DNA of 64,000 nt, taken from Xiheibacterium sp038325765 (GTDB lineage: Bacteria; Myxococcota_A; Polyangia; Nannocystales; Nannocystaceae). Positions 44,570-53,191 of this stretch are shown here, piece after piece. How positions within the stretch are numbered: the stretch's first letter is position 1; each line of letters begins with the position of its first letter. A program made the position numbers and the translations under genes. The stretch lies in assembly GCA_038325765.1 (NCBI GenBank), contig JBBQJI010000021.1, positions 1-64,000 of the forward strand. The letters are read 5' to 3'. The notes below the pieces were generated by a model. That model was given only the letters and a program-made list of their open reading frames with translations. It made no database searches and had not been told where the DNA came from.

Positions 44570-47194
44570 ATGCGCCGCATGATCTCGCTTGCCAAGACCA
44601 CTTCCCATCGCCTTGCTGCCCACGGCTTCGCCGCGCTCGCCATCACGGCGTGTGCCGGCGAGGTGGTCGAGAGCGTTGCGACCGACTCCGCGGCAGAAGA
44701 TGGGATCGTCACGCTGTCGTCGACCAACACCGAGGACACCACGTCCTCGAGCACCGACGACACCACCGCGGAGTCATCGGGCAACCGCGACTGCAACGAC
44801 AACGTCTTCAACGGCGACGAGACCGACGTCGACTGCGGCGGGTCGTGTGACCCGTGCGTCGATGGCCAGGGCTGTGCGGAGGCGTCGGACTGTCAGTCGC
44901 TCGCGTGCAGCGGCGGCGAGTGTCAGTCGCCGACCTGCTACGACGAGGTCCAAAACGGCAACGAGGATGGGATCGACTGCGGTACCACGTGCCCGAACGC
45001 ATGCGGCATCACCGGCGACTGCAACGACGACGACGACTGCCGTCTCGGCGAGTACTGCACCGACGCCGACACGTGCGAGCCGGCGGCCTGCGACAACGGC
45101 GTGCAGGAGACCCGCGAGACCGACGTCGACTGCGGTGGCGTCGACTGTCCAGACTGTCCGCCGGGATCGACCTGCAACGTCAACGGCGACTGCGACTCGC
45201 ACGTCTGCGATCCGGCGACGAAGATCTGCGCAGTGGCGACCTGCACCGACGGCGAGCAGAACGGCGACGAGACCGACGAAGACTGCGGTGGTCCGTGTCC
45301 GGGCTGCGCCAACTCGAGCAGCTGCGATCTCAACGCCGACTGCGTCAGCGGCATCTGCAACGATGGCAACTGCCAGGCGCCGGGCTGCAACGACGGGGTC
45401 CGCAACGGCGACGAAACCGCGGAGGACTGCGGCGGCCAGTGTGGACCCTGTGGCAACGGCGACGGCTGCGTCGACGCGGGGGACTGCACGAGCGGCGTGT
45501 GCACGGCCGACGTCTGCGCGGTGCCGACGTGCAACGATGACGTGCAGAACGGCGACGAGACCGACCGCGATTGTGGCGGCCAGTGCGGTGCGACCTGCTC
45601 GACGGGCGACGACTGCTTCGACGCGGGCGACTGCATCCAGGGGGTCTGCGAGTTCGCGCAGTGCTCGGCGCCCGACTGCCTCGACGGCGTGGAGAACGGT
45701 GACGAGACCGACCTGGACTGCGGTGGTGCCTGCGGGGCCAGCTGTCAGGCGGGCGAGGACTGCATCGACGCCGGCGACTGCGAGCCCGGCGTCTGCGAGC
45801 AGAATGTCTGTTCGGTGCCCGACTGCTTCGACGGCATCGAGAACGCCGACGAGACCGACGTCGACTGTGGCGCGAGCTGCGGGATGACCTGCGAGACCGG
45901 CGAGCAGTGCATCCAAGAGGATGACTGCGAGAGCGGCGTCTGCACGCAGAACACCTGCCAAGCGCCGAGCTGCTCCGATGCCGTCGAGAACGGCACCGAG
46001 GACGGCGTCGACTGCGAGGGGACCTGTCCCGACCCGTGCGACATCGGCGGGGAGATCCTGGTCAACACGTTCACCGCGGACTCGCAACTCGCGCCCGCCG
46101 TCGCCTCGGCGCCCGATGGCAGCTTCTTCGTCGTCGCGTGGGTGAGCGTGCCGATCGGTAGCCCGGCCCAGGACGGCAGCGGCTCGGGGGTGTACGCGCA
46201 GATGTACGACGGTACGGGCACGCCGATGGGCGTGGAGTTCCTGGTCAACACCACCACGGCGAGCAACCAGGGCAACCCGTCGGTGGCGGCATGGAACAGC
46301 GGATTCGTCGTCACCTGGGAGTCACCCGACTCCGACTCGGGCGGCGTGTTCGCCAAGCGCTACGACGACGTCGGCGCAGTCACGACCGCGCAGTTCCAGG
46401 TCAACAGCAACAGCACCGGCCTGCAGCGTCGACCCGACGTCGCCGCCGATAACACCGGTGCGTTCGTCATCTGCTTCGAGGACCGCCCGGCGGCGACGTA
46501 CGACGTGTTGTGCCGGCGCTACGACGCCGCCGCGGTCGCGCAGGGCATTGCGACCGCCAACGCCACGGTGCTCGGCGACCAGCAGCTGCCGTCGGTCGGT
46601 CGGGCCTCGAACGGATCGTTCGTCGTGACGTGGCAGGCCGCCAACGACCAGGACGGCAGCGGCATCGGGGTCTACTTCCGCCGCTTCGACAGCGCCGGCG
46701 TTCAGCTCACCGCAGAGACCCTCGTCAACGGCACCACCAGCGGCAACCAGAGCCAGCCCGCCGTCTTCGTCAACGCCAGCGGCGAGTTCATCATCGGATG
46801 GAGCAGCGACGACGTCGACGGTGCCTCGACCGCGGTCGTCGCCCGCCGCTACAGCACCGTGGGAGTGGCGCTCGGCAGCGAGTTCCAGGTCAACACGTTC
46901 ACGGCGGGTGCCCAGAACAACCCCGCGATCGCCCTGAACGGCGACGGCGATGCCCTCATCGCCTGGGTGTCCGCCGGGCAGGACGGCAACCTCACGGGCG
47001 TCTACGGTCAGCGCTACGATCAGGACGGCGCCGCGGTCGAGGCCGAGTTCCGCATCAACACGATCGCGACCGGATTCCAGGAGGAACCCGACCTGGCGAT
47101 GTTGACCGCAGACCAGCCCATCGTGACGTACTCGAGCGGAAGCGCGTTCGATCGCGACGTGTACATGCGTCGGTTCACCGCCAACTTCCCATGA
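44570..47194 (+). CDS. Cys-repeat lipoprotein with C-terminal beta-propeller-like repeats
   Basis: 874 residues. The start is fixed by a strong GGAGGGA 8 nt upstream of ATG 44570. The signal ends AALAITACAGE. From about residue 75 to 495 there are roughly 10 tandem Cys-rich units of about 43 residues: CxDGVQNGDETDxDCGGxC followed by CxxGxxCxxxxDCxSGVC. From about 500 the protein switches to repeated beta-blades with the pattern VNTFTADSQLAPAVASAPDG, FVVAWVS and GVYAQMYDGTGTPMG, about six times, suggesting a propeller. Likely a large surface protein. It is divergent from the vWA operon and may function with it. Confidence 0.8.
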   Translation: MRRMISLAKTTSHRLAAHGFAALAITACAGEVVESVATDSAAEDGIVTLSSTNTEDTTSSSTDDTTAESSGNRDCNDNVFNGDETDVDCGGSCDPCVDGQGCAEASDCQSLACSGGECQSPTCYDEVQNGNEDGIDCGTTCPNACGITGDCNDDDDCRLGEYCTDADTCEPAACDNGVQETRETDVDCGGVDCPDCPPGSTCNVNGDCDSHVCDPATKICAVATCTDGEQNGDETDEDCGGPCPGCANSSSCDLNADCVSGICNDGNCQAPGCNDGVRNGDETAEDCGGQCGPCGNGDGCVDAGDCTSGVCTADVCAVPTCNDDVQNGDETDRDCGGQCGATCSTGDDCFDAGDCIQGVCEFAQCSAPDCLDGVENGDETDLDCGGACGASCQAGEDCIDAGDCEPGVCEQNVCSVPDCFDGIENADETDVDCGASCGMTCETGEQCIQEDDCESGVCTQNTCQAPSCSDAVENGTEDGVDCEGTCPDPCDIGGEILVNTFTADSQLAPAVASAPDGSFFVVAWVSVPIGSPAQDGSGSGVYAQMYDGTGTPMGVEFLVNTTTASNQGNPSVAAWNSGFVVTWESPDSDSGGVFAKRYDDVGAVTTAQFQVNSNSTGLQRRPDVAADNTGAFVICFEDRPAATYDVLCRRYDAAAVAQGIATANATVLGDQQLPSVGRASNGSFVVTWQAANDQDGSGIGVYFRRFDSAGVQLTAETLVNGTTSGNQSQPAVFVNASGEFIIGWSSDDVDGASTAVVARRYSTVGVALGSEFQVNTFTAGAQNNPAIALNGDGDALIAWVSAGQDGNLTGVYGQRYDQDGAAVEAEFRINTIATGFQEEPDLAMLTADQPIVTYSSGSAFDRDVYMRRFTANFP

Positions 47195-47338
47195 GGGTGC
47201 GCTCGGCCGGGGGCTGGGCTCGTTCCCGCCGATCCTCCGTGCCACGACGTCCCCCGCGAGCGGGTCGAGGCCTCGCCCGCGGCCGATCGGTTCGCGGACT
47301 GCAACGTATCGGACGATCTCTTGGAGAGAGACGACCGC

Positions 47339-48889
47339 TCAACAAGCTGCACAACCGAACGAATCCACCCCGCCGACGCACGCGGCATCCCACGCCGTGG
47401 CGCAGCAGTAGTTGTCTTGCGCGCACACGCACTGCTCGATCGCGTCGACGTCGCAGCCGGGTGTCGCGCGCGCCATGCAGCAGTTCCCGACGTCGTCGGG
47501 GTCACCCGTCGGATCTCCGGTGTCGGTCGGATCTTCCCCCGGGATGCAGCTGCCCCACTCGCAGGTCTCGTTCGCGCCGCACGCCTCGCCGCAGCTTCCG
47601 CAGTGATCCTCGTCGGTGTTGACGTCGGTGCACTGACCGTCGCACTCGAGACCGCTCTCGCAGTAGCACTCGCCGTACTGGCAGTACGCACTCGCACCGC
47701 AGGCGGCACCACAGCCACCGCAGTTCTGATCGTCGTACAGCACGTCGATGCACTCGCCGTCGCAGTACGCCAGGTTGCCGCAGCCGGTCAGCGTCACCGA
47801 TTCCACCGAGCTCGACACCAGCTCGAGCCAGCCCACCGGCTGCACGGTGTGCTCGAGCAGCTCGCCCTTCGTCGACAGGCCCTGGCGCATCTCGGCGCGG
47901 CGACGCTCGATCGACAGCGCCATGCCGCCGAGATCTTCTTCGGGCAGCGCCGCGGCGATCGCCTCGCGCGGCACATCGAACGCGCCCGCGCCATCGTCCG
48001 CGTCGCAGGTAATCGTGCCATAGCCGGCAGCGAGCCCGGTCACGGTCACGGTGATGCGCACGTCGTCACCGCCAGCGGCCCAGCTCACCGGCACCGCGCC
48101 CTCGCCGTAGATCTGCTCGAGGCCGAGGTCTTCGACGCTCGCGTCCATGTAGGTCGTCGCGGTGAAGCTCTCCTCGAACCGCTCGAAGCCGGCCTCGGTC
48201 GCTCCCGTTGCGCTCACGGTGATCTCGCTGCCGGGCACGAACAGCGCACCGGTCACATCGCCCGCGAACTGGTACGGCGGGAACAACGTGACGGGCACCG
48301 TCGTGCCGAGGAAGTTGAGCGCACCCGCATCGAAGTACTCGATGCGCTTGCACGCAGGGTTGTCGGGCACCGGGAAGTAGCAGACCTCGTCGTCGCCGCA
48401 CGGTAGATCGCAGATCCGCTGACACGTCGAGGCGCAGCCGGCGTCGAAGGTGCAGAACTCGTCGAGTTCGCACTGGCCCGCGCAATCGGGGAGCGTCTGC
48501 ACGAAGCAGCCGGCGACCTCGCTGCCGCACACCTCGGGCTGCGCAGCGAAGTCGGGCACGAACGACGCGCTGACGATGGGGCTCGAGTTGGCGCTCTGCG
48601 GCAGGTGACTCTCGCCGAGCACGATCGTGCCGCGCGCGTGCGGCTCGCTCGGCGCACCATCGTCGCCGCCATCACCACCGTCACCGCCGTCGCCGCCGTC
48701 ACCACCATCGCTGGCGTCCGTGCCGGGGCCCTCGTCCGCACCGTCGCCGCCGTCGGCCGAGTCGCCGTCACCACCCGTGCCGACGCTTCCATTCTCACCG
48801 GGCGTCGAACCATCGGGCTTGCACGCCAGGGCGAGGGACATCGACAGCGGCGCGAGGGCGAGGCATAGACCAAGGCGAGAGGTGTTCAT
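47339..48889 (-). CDS. Cys-rich secreted lipoprotein
   Basis: 516 residues. The signal peptide has lipobox SLALAC. It is followed by an Asp/Gly repeat linker (GDGGDGGDGGDGGD) and Cys-rich segments (CGSEVAGCFVQTLPDCAGQC, CDLPCGDDEVC). A beta-rich central domain (about 170-330: FLGTTVPVTLFPPYQFAGDV, GSEITVSATGATEAGFERFE) comes next. Then there are EGF-like or stigma-type Cys modules (CGGCGAACGASAYC, CGSCGEACGANETC) and a final CCMARATPGCD and CVCAQDNYCCATAWDAACVG. No catalytic motif is recognised; presumably surface-exposed. Confidence 0.75.
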   Translation of the reverse strand: MNTSRLGLCLALAPLSMSLALACKPDGSTPGENGSVGTGGDGDSADGGDGADEGPGTDASDGGDGGDGGDGGDGGDDGAPSEPHARGTIVLGESHLPQSANSSPIVSASFVPDFAAQPEVCGSEVAGCFVQTLPDCAGQCELDEFCTFDAGCASTCQRICDLPCGDDEVCYFPVPDNPACKRIEYFDAGALNFLGTTVPVTLFPPYQFAGDVTGALFVPGSEITVSATGATEAGFERFEESFTATTYMDASVEDLGLEQIYGEGAVPVSWAAGGDDVRITVTVTGLAAGYGTITCDADDGAGAFDVPREAIAAALPEEDLGGMALSIERRRAEMRQGLSTKGELLEHTVQPVGWLELVSSSVESVTLTGCGNLAYCDGECIDVLYDDQNCGGCGAACGASAYCQYGECYCESGLECDGQCTDVNTDEDHCGSCGEACGANETCEWGSCIPGEDPTDTGDPTGDPDDVGNCCMARATPGCDVDAIEQCVCAQDNYCCATAWDAACVGGVDSFGCAAC

Positions 48890-49226
48890 GATGCGAGAGG
48901 CAAGACGGCGCGTCGCCGCCGCGGTTGCGCACGATCGAGCACGACCTCGTGGTCTTGCCTCACGTCCAGCGCCTGCAACCGCGGCGGGGGGCCCACGTCA
49001 CTTCCGGTCGATCCACCGCGCTCAGCTCCGCGAAGACCCACCCGAAGGACGAAGAGCGTCGGGGCTTGTTCGAGAACTCCGCTCGTATCCCGGCACCGAG
49101 CCGCTCCCCGCGATTTCAATGCACGGTGGTCTTCCCGCAGCCGCACTTCATCTTGGTCCCGGCACGAACGAGCTGCGGGTGTCGGTGCTCGTCACCACGA
49201 TCTGCGCCTGCTGATATGCTGCCTCC
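48890..49226. other. Interval with no recognised feature
   Basis: No gene, repeat or hairpin is supported; open frames here are Arg/Pro-rich. It separates the divergent lipoprotein gene and the small gene at 49227. Confidence 0.5.
49215..49220 (+). promoter_or_regulatory. Leaderless -10 element TATGCT
   Basis: TATGCT ends exactly 6 nt before GTG 49227 and is the main evidence that the small frame there is a gene. Confidence 0.5.
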
Positions 49227-49391
49227 GTGCGGCCGCCCATCGTGATCGCGCTGGCCATAGTTGCGGCCGCTCTCGGTTTCGCCGCGGGCAGGATCATCGA
49301 GTCGCCGGCGTCCTCGTGGACGTCCGTCGACAGGGATGCACCCGCGGCAGTGGATCGAGGCCAGCGCTCGCATGCGCGGGCGATGTACTGA
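49227..49391 (+). CDS. Small single-helix membrane protein, 54 aa
   Basis: GTG start. The N terminus MRPPIVIALAIVAAALGFAA is a convincing transmembrane helix or signal anchor. It is followed by RIIESPASSWTSVDRDAP and a polar tail ending RARAMY. Too short for common gene callers. No family is recognised. It could also be the 5' part of a frameshifted gene, because a protein-like frame (LLLWATTVGEGERTHPTAKE) begins just after its stop in another frame. Confidence 0.4.
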   Translation: MRPPIVIALAIVAAALGFAAGRIIESPASSWTSVDRDAPAAVDRGQRSHARAMY

Positions 49392-49813
49392 CCCTGCTGC
49401 TGTGGGCGACGACCGTCGGCGAAGGCGAACGTACCCATCCGACCGCCAAAGAGACCGGGCTCTTCGCGCTCGCATCCTACGACTTCGACGATCGCGCCGG
49501 TCTCGGCGACGAACTCGACCGCAGGATCCGCGCGCGCGCTCGAGGTTGTGGAACGCCGAACGTCCCGGACCGAAGCTGTGAGCCGGTCGCACGTAGAACC
49601 CGAGCCCGGCTACCGTGGGGACTGTGTGCGTGGCTGCCTACAAAATGTGGGGCACTGACCCCAGTCGATACCTTGGGATTCGGGGGCGCGCGGGCGGTCG
49701 GCAGCATCGACTGTGCACGAGCGTACCGTCCATGCAGCCCGCGCAAGACGCAACACATCCAGTCCGAGGATCGACTGGCCCAATTCGTTCGAAGGCGTCA
49801 TACCTCGATCCGC
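49392..49813. other. Interval with a possible REP-like palindrome
   Basis: No convincing gene. The sequence AAAATGTGGGGCACTGACCC (with CCAG following, around 49643-49663) contains a TGGGG/CCCCA palindrome. It resembles the ends of REP/IS200-associated palindromes that I have seen near RAYT transposases. No transposase is present here. Confidence 0.3.
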
Positions 49814-51517
49814 ATGACGAGCGCCGTCGAACGATCCAGACGTGGGGCCGTTGCGCCGTTGGCGACGGCCTTGGCGACGACGTTGCTGACGGGATGCTAC
49901 GACGGCGCCCGTCCAGGGCCAGGGCCGGGACAGGCCGAAGATGATGGCGGGGGATCGTCAGGCACGGCCGAAGGCGGTGACGCCGAGGACGCCGCTGGCG
50001 GGGACGAGCCCGTGCCCGAGGAGCGCGAGAGCTCGCCGGGCATCCGCTTGCTGACCCAGCGCGAGGTCCACAACTCGATCCGCGATCTGCTCGGCGTATC
50101 GCTCGACCGCAGCCTCATCCCCCGCGAGGAGTTCATCGACGGCCACGGGCATATCTCCTGGGCGCAGGGGGCCGGGCTCGACGACGTCGAGGACTACTAC
50201 GAGCTGGGGCGGGAGGCCGCACGGCAGGCGGTGCCGCTGATGGAGCCTGGCTGTGCGCTCGACACCCTCGGCTGCGCCTCCGACGTTGCCGAAGACTTTT
50301 TGTCCCGGGCATTTCGCGGCACGGGGACGGCCGAACAGCGGCAGTACTACCTCTCGATCCTCGAGGCCCCCGAGGCGGGCGAGACGATCCCCGAACGCCT
50401 CGAGACCCTGATCGCGACCGCTTTGTCGTCGCCGAGCTTTCTCTACCGCCGCGAGCTCGGCGACGAGTTCGTCGACGGCAGCGCCTACGTCCGCTGGCTG
50501 ACCGACCACGAGATCGCCTCGCGGCTGAGCTTCTTGGTGTGGCAGTCGGGCCCCGACCAGGCGCTGCTCGACGCGGCGGAGGCCGGCGAGCTCCGCGATC
50601 CGCAGGCACGCCTGGTCCACCTGGATCGCCTGCTCGACGACGAGCGGGCGCGGGTCGGCCAGCTCGGCTTCGTCATGGACTGGGTGGGCGCGGAGGCCGG
50701 GCGGCGCATCGGCAACAAGGACCCCGAGGTCTTGCAGGGCACCTCGTCCGCGCTCGAGGCCCTCGCCGACCGCAGCCTCGAGCGCACGATTCAAGACGTC
50801 TTGTTCGAGGGGGCCGGGACCTTCGCGGCGCTCCTGGGAGCCGAGCGATATTGGGTCGAGCAAGAGCTGGCCGCACTGCTCGAGCTCGAGCCCGCGGGGG
50901 CCGAACTCGAGGCCCGGGACCTCGACGCGACGGTTCGCCGCGGCCTGCTGATGCACCCGACCGTGCTCGCCGCCCACACCAAGGAGAGCGGCGTGTCGCC
51001 CTTCCTGTTGGGCAAGTTCGTGTACGAGAATGTCCTGTGCGAGGTCATCCCGCCGCCCATCGAACTCCCGGAGGTCGACCCCGAGCCGCCCGAGGATCAA
51101 ACGCTGCGCGAGCAGCTCGAGGCGCTGACCGAGCCCGCCGAATGTCAGGGATGCCACGTACGCATCGGTCCCCCCGGCTTCGCGTTCCTGCCCTTCGATC
51201 CCATCGGTCGTCACGCGTTCGCCGATGGCCTCGGTCGACCCTACGACACGACCGGAACCATTCCCGTGGGCGAGACCACGGTGAGCTTCGAGAGCGCCGC
51301 GCAGCTCGCCCTTGCGCTCTCGCAGCACGACAACACCGCGCGCTGCGTGGCCCGCCGCCTGTTCCGCTGGACGTACGGATATTTCGAAGGCGTCGACGCG
51401 GCGCCCTATATGAACGAACTCGCCGACGAGTCGGTCGCCAGCCAGACCGGCATGCGCGAGCTCCTAGGCGCCATCATCGGTAGCGACCAATTCGCTCAGG
51501 TTCGCCTCGGAGGTTGA
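49814..51517 (+). CDS. DUF1592/DUF1588-family secreted protein (Planctomycete-cytochrome-like)
   Basis: 567 residues. Signal peptide with lipobox LLTGC, then an acidic linker. The body contains the family blocks RLLTQREVHNSIRDLLGVSL (DUF1587/1595-like), FLSRAFRGTGTAEQRQYY, ALSSPSFLYRRELGDEF, HEIASRLSFLVWQSGPD (DUF1592), HPTVLAAHTKESGVSPFLLG and CEVIPPPIELPEVDP (DUF1588). A haem-like CQGCHVRIGPPGFAFLPFD is followed by a DUF1585-type end. Only one CxxCH is evident. Often encoded next to a DUF1552 protein, as here with a 2-bp gap. Biochemical role unknown. Confidence 0.85.
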   Translation: MTSAVERSRRGAVAPLATALATTLLTGCYDGARPGPGPGQAEDDGGGSSGTAEGGDAEDAAGGDEPVPEERESSPGIRLLTQREVHNSIRDLLGVSLDRSLIPREEFIDGHGHISWAQGAGLDDVEDYYELGREAARQAVPLMEPGCALDTLGCASDVAEDFLSRAFRGTGTAEQRQYYLSILEAPEAGETIPERLETLIATALSSPSFLYRRELGDEFVDGSAYVRWLTDHEIASRLSFLVWQSGPDQALLDAAEAGELRDPQARLVHLDRLLDDERARVGQLGFVMDWVGAEAGRRIGNKDPEVLQGTSSALEALADRSLERTIQDVLFEGAGTFAALLGAERYWVEQELAALLELEPAGAELEARDLDATVRRGLLMHPTVLAAHTKESGVSPFLLGKFVYENVLCEVIPPPIELPEVDPEPPEDQTLREQLEALTEPAECQGCHVRIGPPGFAFLPFDPIGRHAFADGLGRPYDTTGTIPVGETTVSFESAAQLALALSQHDNTARCVARRLFRWTYGYFEGVDAAPYMNELADESVASQTGMRELLGAIIGSDQFAQVRLGG

Positions 51518-51519
51518 TC

Positions 51520-52881
51520 ATGCTACGTCGAGACCTGCTCCAGCGCCTCGGTCTTTGGGCCGTCGCGGCCCCCGTCCTGCTGCACGCGCGTCGCACCCGG
51601 GCATTCGGCGAGCTCCCGCGCCGGATCGTCGTGCTGTTCTCGCCCAATGGACCCCAGTTCACCACCGGGCCCACGCAGGGCACCGAGACCAACTTCGAGA
51701 TCCTGCCGTGGTGGAGCCCGCTCCAGCGCCACAAGGACAAGGGGTTGTTCTTCCGCGGCCTGCACCAGGCCGGGGTGCCATTCGGGGACAACAGCGAGTA
51801 CGGGCACCGCTCGGGCACCGTCGGCGCGCTCACGGCCACCACCACGGGCAGCGATTCCGATCTCGCCACCGGGCCCTCGATCGATCAGCGCATCGGGCAG
51901 CAGCTGCAGGCCCAGGGCCTCATCTTGCCCAAGCGCTCGCTGCTGTGGTCCCTCGAGAGCGATGCCCATGCGTTCTACGAGGCCTCCGGGCAGCGGGCCA
52001 CCCCGATCAGCAGCCCCTACGATGCCCTGGCCGACCTCGCGCCTTCGTTCGGCAATGGCAGCGAGGCGTTCACCAAGATGCTCACCCGCAAGCATTTCGC
52101 GCTCGACCACGTCGCGGCCGACTGCGCCAGCCTGCGCGGCGAGCTCGACGGCAAGGGGCGGGAGATGCTCGACTTCCACTGCGCCAACATCGAGTCGCTC
52201 GAGGCGAGCGTGAAGGCGACCCTCGAGCAAGGCACGGGCGCCTGCGAGATGCCCGCGGGCCCGCTCACCAAGCTCCCGGCCGATACCAATTGGACCGGTC
52301 GCGAGGCGCGGGATGACGCGATGAACGCGTACACCGAGCTGATGGCGCTGGCCTTCACCTGCGACGTCACGCGGGTGATCGGGATCTCGTTCGGCTCGGG
52401 CGCAGCGAGGTTCTCGATCCCCGAGTCCTATGGCGTGCCGGCCTCCGGCCAGGTCGACTCGGGTGACTCTGGCCCGCAGATGCACGCATGGACCCATCAG
52501 GCGGGCAGCAACCCCGACGCGCAGCTGGCGATGCAGATCTTCTACCAATGGTTCTCCGAGAAGGTCGCCGCGCTCGTCGACAAGCTGCAGACCACCTTGG
52601 ACGCCGATGGGCGCCCGCTGCTCGACACCACCTTGGTGCTGTGGACCTCCGAGTTCGGCGCGGGCGGTCCGCACACCAACGTCAACGTCCCCGTGGTGCT
52701 GTTCGGCAACGGCGACGGCGCCTACTCGACCGGTCGACACTTCGAGGTCGAGGGGAGCTCGGAGGAACGCGCCCTCCCGCTGCACGCGCTGTTCGTCTCG
52801 ATGATCCACCACATGGGCCTCACCGACATCAACACCTTCGGCAACGCGGGCTTCGGCCCCCTCGAGTGGCTGCACGGCTAG
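51520..52881 (+). CDS. DUF1552 family secreted protein
   Basis: 453 residues. The N terminus MLRRDLLQRLGLWAVAAPVL has the Arg-Arg and hydrophobic stretch of a Tat-like signal. Conserved features are RIVVLFSPNGPQF, SEYGHRSGTVGALTATT, SIDQRIGQQLQAQGL, VDSGDSGPQMHAWTHQAG, QIFYQWFSEKVAALVDKL and LVLWTSEFGAGGPHTNVNVP. This matches the DUF1552 family, which has a sulfatase/alkaline-phosphatase-like overall shape. ATG 51520 has CGGAGG just upstream (51508-51513). Cotranscribed with the DUF1592 gene, but exported by Tat and not by the lipoprotein route. Confidence 0.88.
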   Translation: MLRRDLLQRLGLWAVAAPVLLHARRTRAFGELPRRIVVLFSPNGPQFTTGPTQGTETNFEILPWWSPLQRHKDKGLFFRGLHQAGVPFGDNSEYGHRSGTVGALTATTTGSDSDLATGPSIDQRIGQQLQAQGLILPKRSLLWSLESDAHAFYEASGQRATPISSPYDALADLAPSFGNGSEAFTKMLTRKHFALDHVAADCASLRGELDGKGREMLDFHCANIESLEASVKATLEQGTGACEMPAGPLTKLPADTNWTGREARDDAMNAYTELMALAFTCDVTRVIGISFGSGAARFSIPESYGVPASGQVDSGDSGPQMHAWTHQAGSNPDAQLAMQIFYQWFSEKVAALVDKLQTTLDADGRPLLDTTLVLWTSEFGAGGPHTNVNVPVVLFGNGDGAYSTGRHFEVEGSSEERALPLHALFVSMIHHMGLTDINTFGNAGFGPLEWLHG

Positions 52882-52924
52882 TCCCTGCGGGTCTCTCCAT
52901 CGAAGCACGCGGGCGGCGGGCGGC

Positions 52925-53128
52925 TCACCCGAGGCGGCGGCGGAACAGCGACAACGCGACCCCGCCGGTCACCACCGCGGTCGCCGCGAGCGCGACCAAC
53001 CCCGGTGCGACGTCGTCGAATACGGCGCCCTCGAGATAGATGCTCTTGGCGATCATCACGAAGTGCCGCAGGGGATTCGCCCACGTCGCGGTCTGCAGCC
53101 ACCCCGGCATGTTGTCGACGGGCGACAC
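52925..53128 (-). pseudogene. 3' remnant of an ABC-2 type permease gene
   Basis: The 68 codons encode SPVDNMPGWLQTATWANPLR, HFVMIAKSIYLEGAVFDDVA, then PGLVALAATAVVTGGVALSL and FRRRLG. This is the standard last helix-loop-helix of ABC-2 permeases (the NMP, NPLRHF, LEGA and FRRRL landmarks). The upstream 300 residues and any ATPase partner are absent; the sequence before residue SPVD is unrelated, and the mature MepA gene begins nearby. An inactive fragment left by a deletion. Confidence 0.6.
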
Positions 53129-53191
53129 GCACCGACGCTGCGTGCCCGTTGAGCGCCTGGTCGAGGGTCGCAACGCGCCCCCCATGACCCA

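Noticed and set aside
47195..47338. GC-rich palindrome between convergent lipoprotein genes as a terminator
   Set aside because: CGAGG/CCTCG has no room for a loop and the arms are bulged; not convincing.
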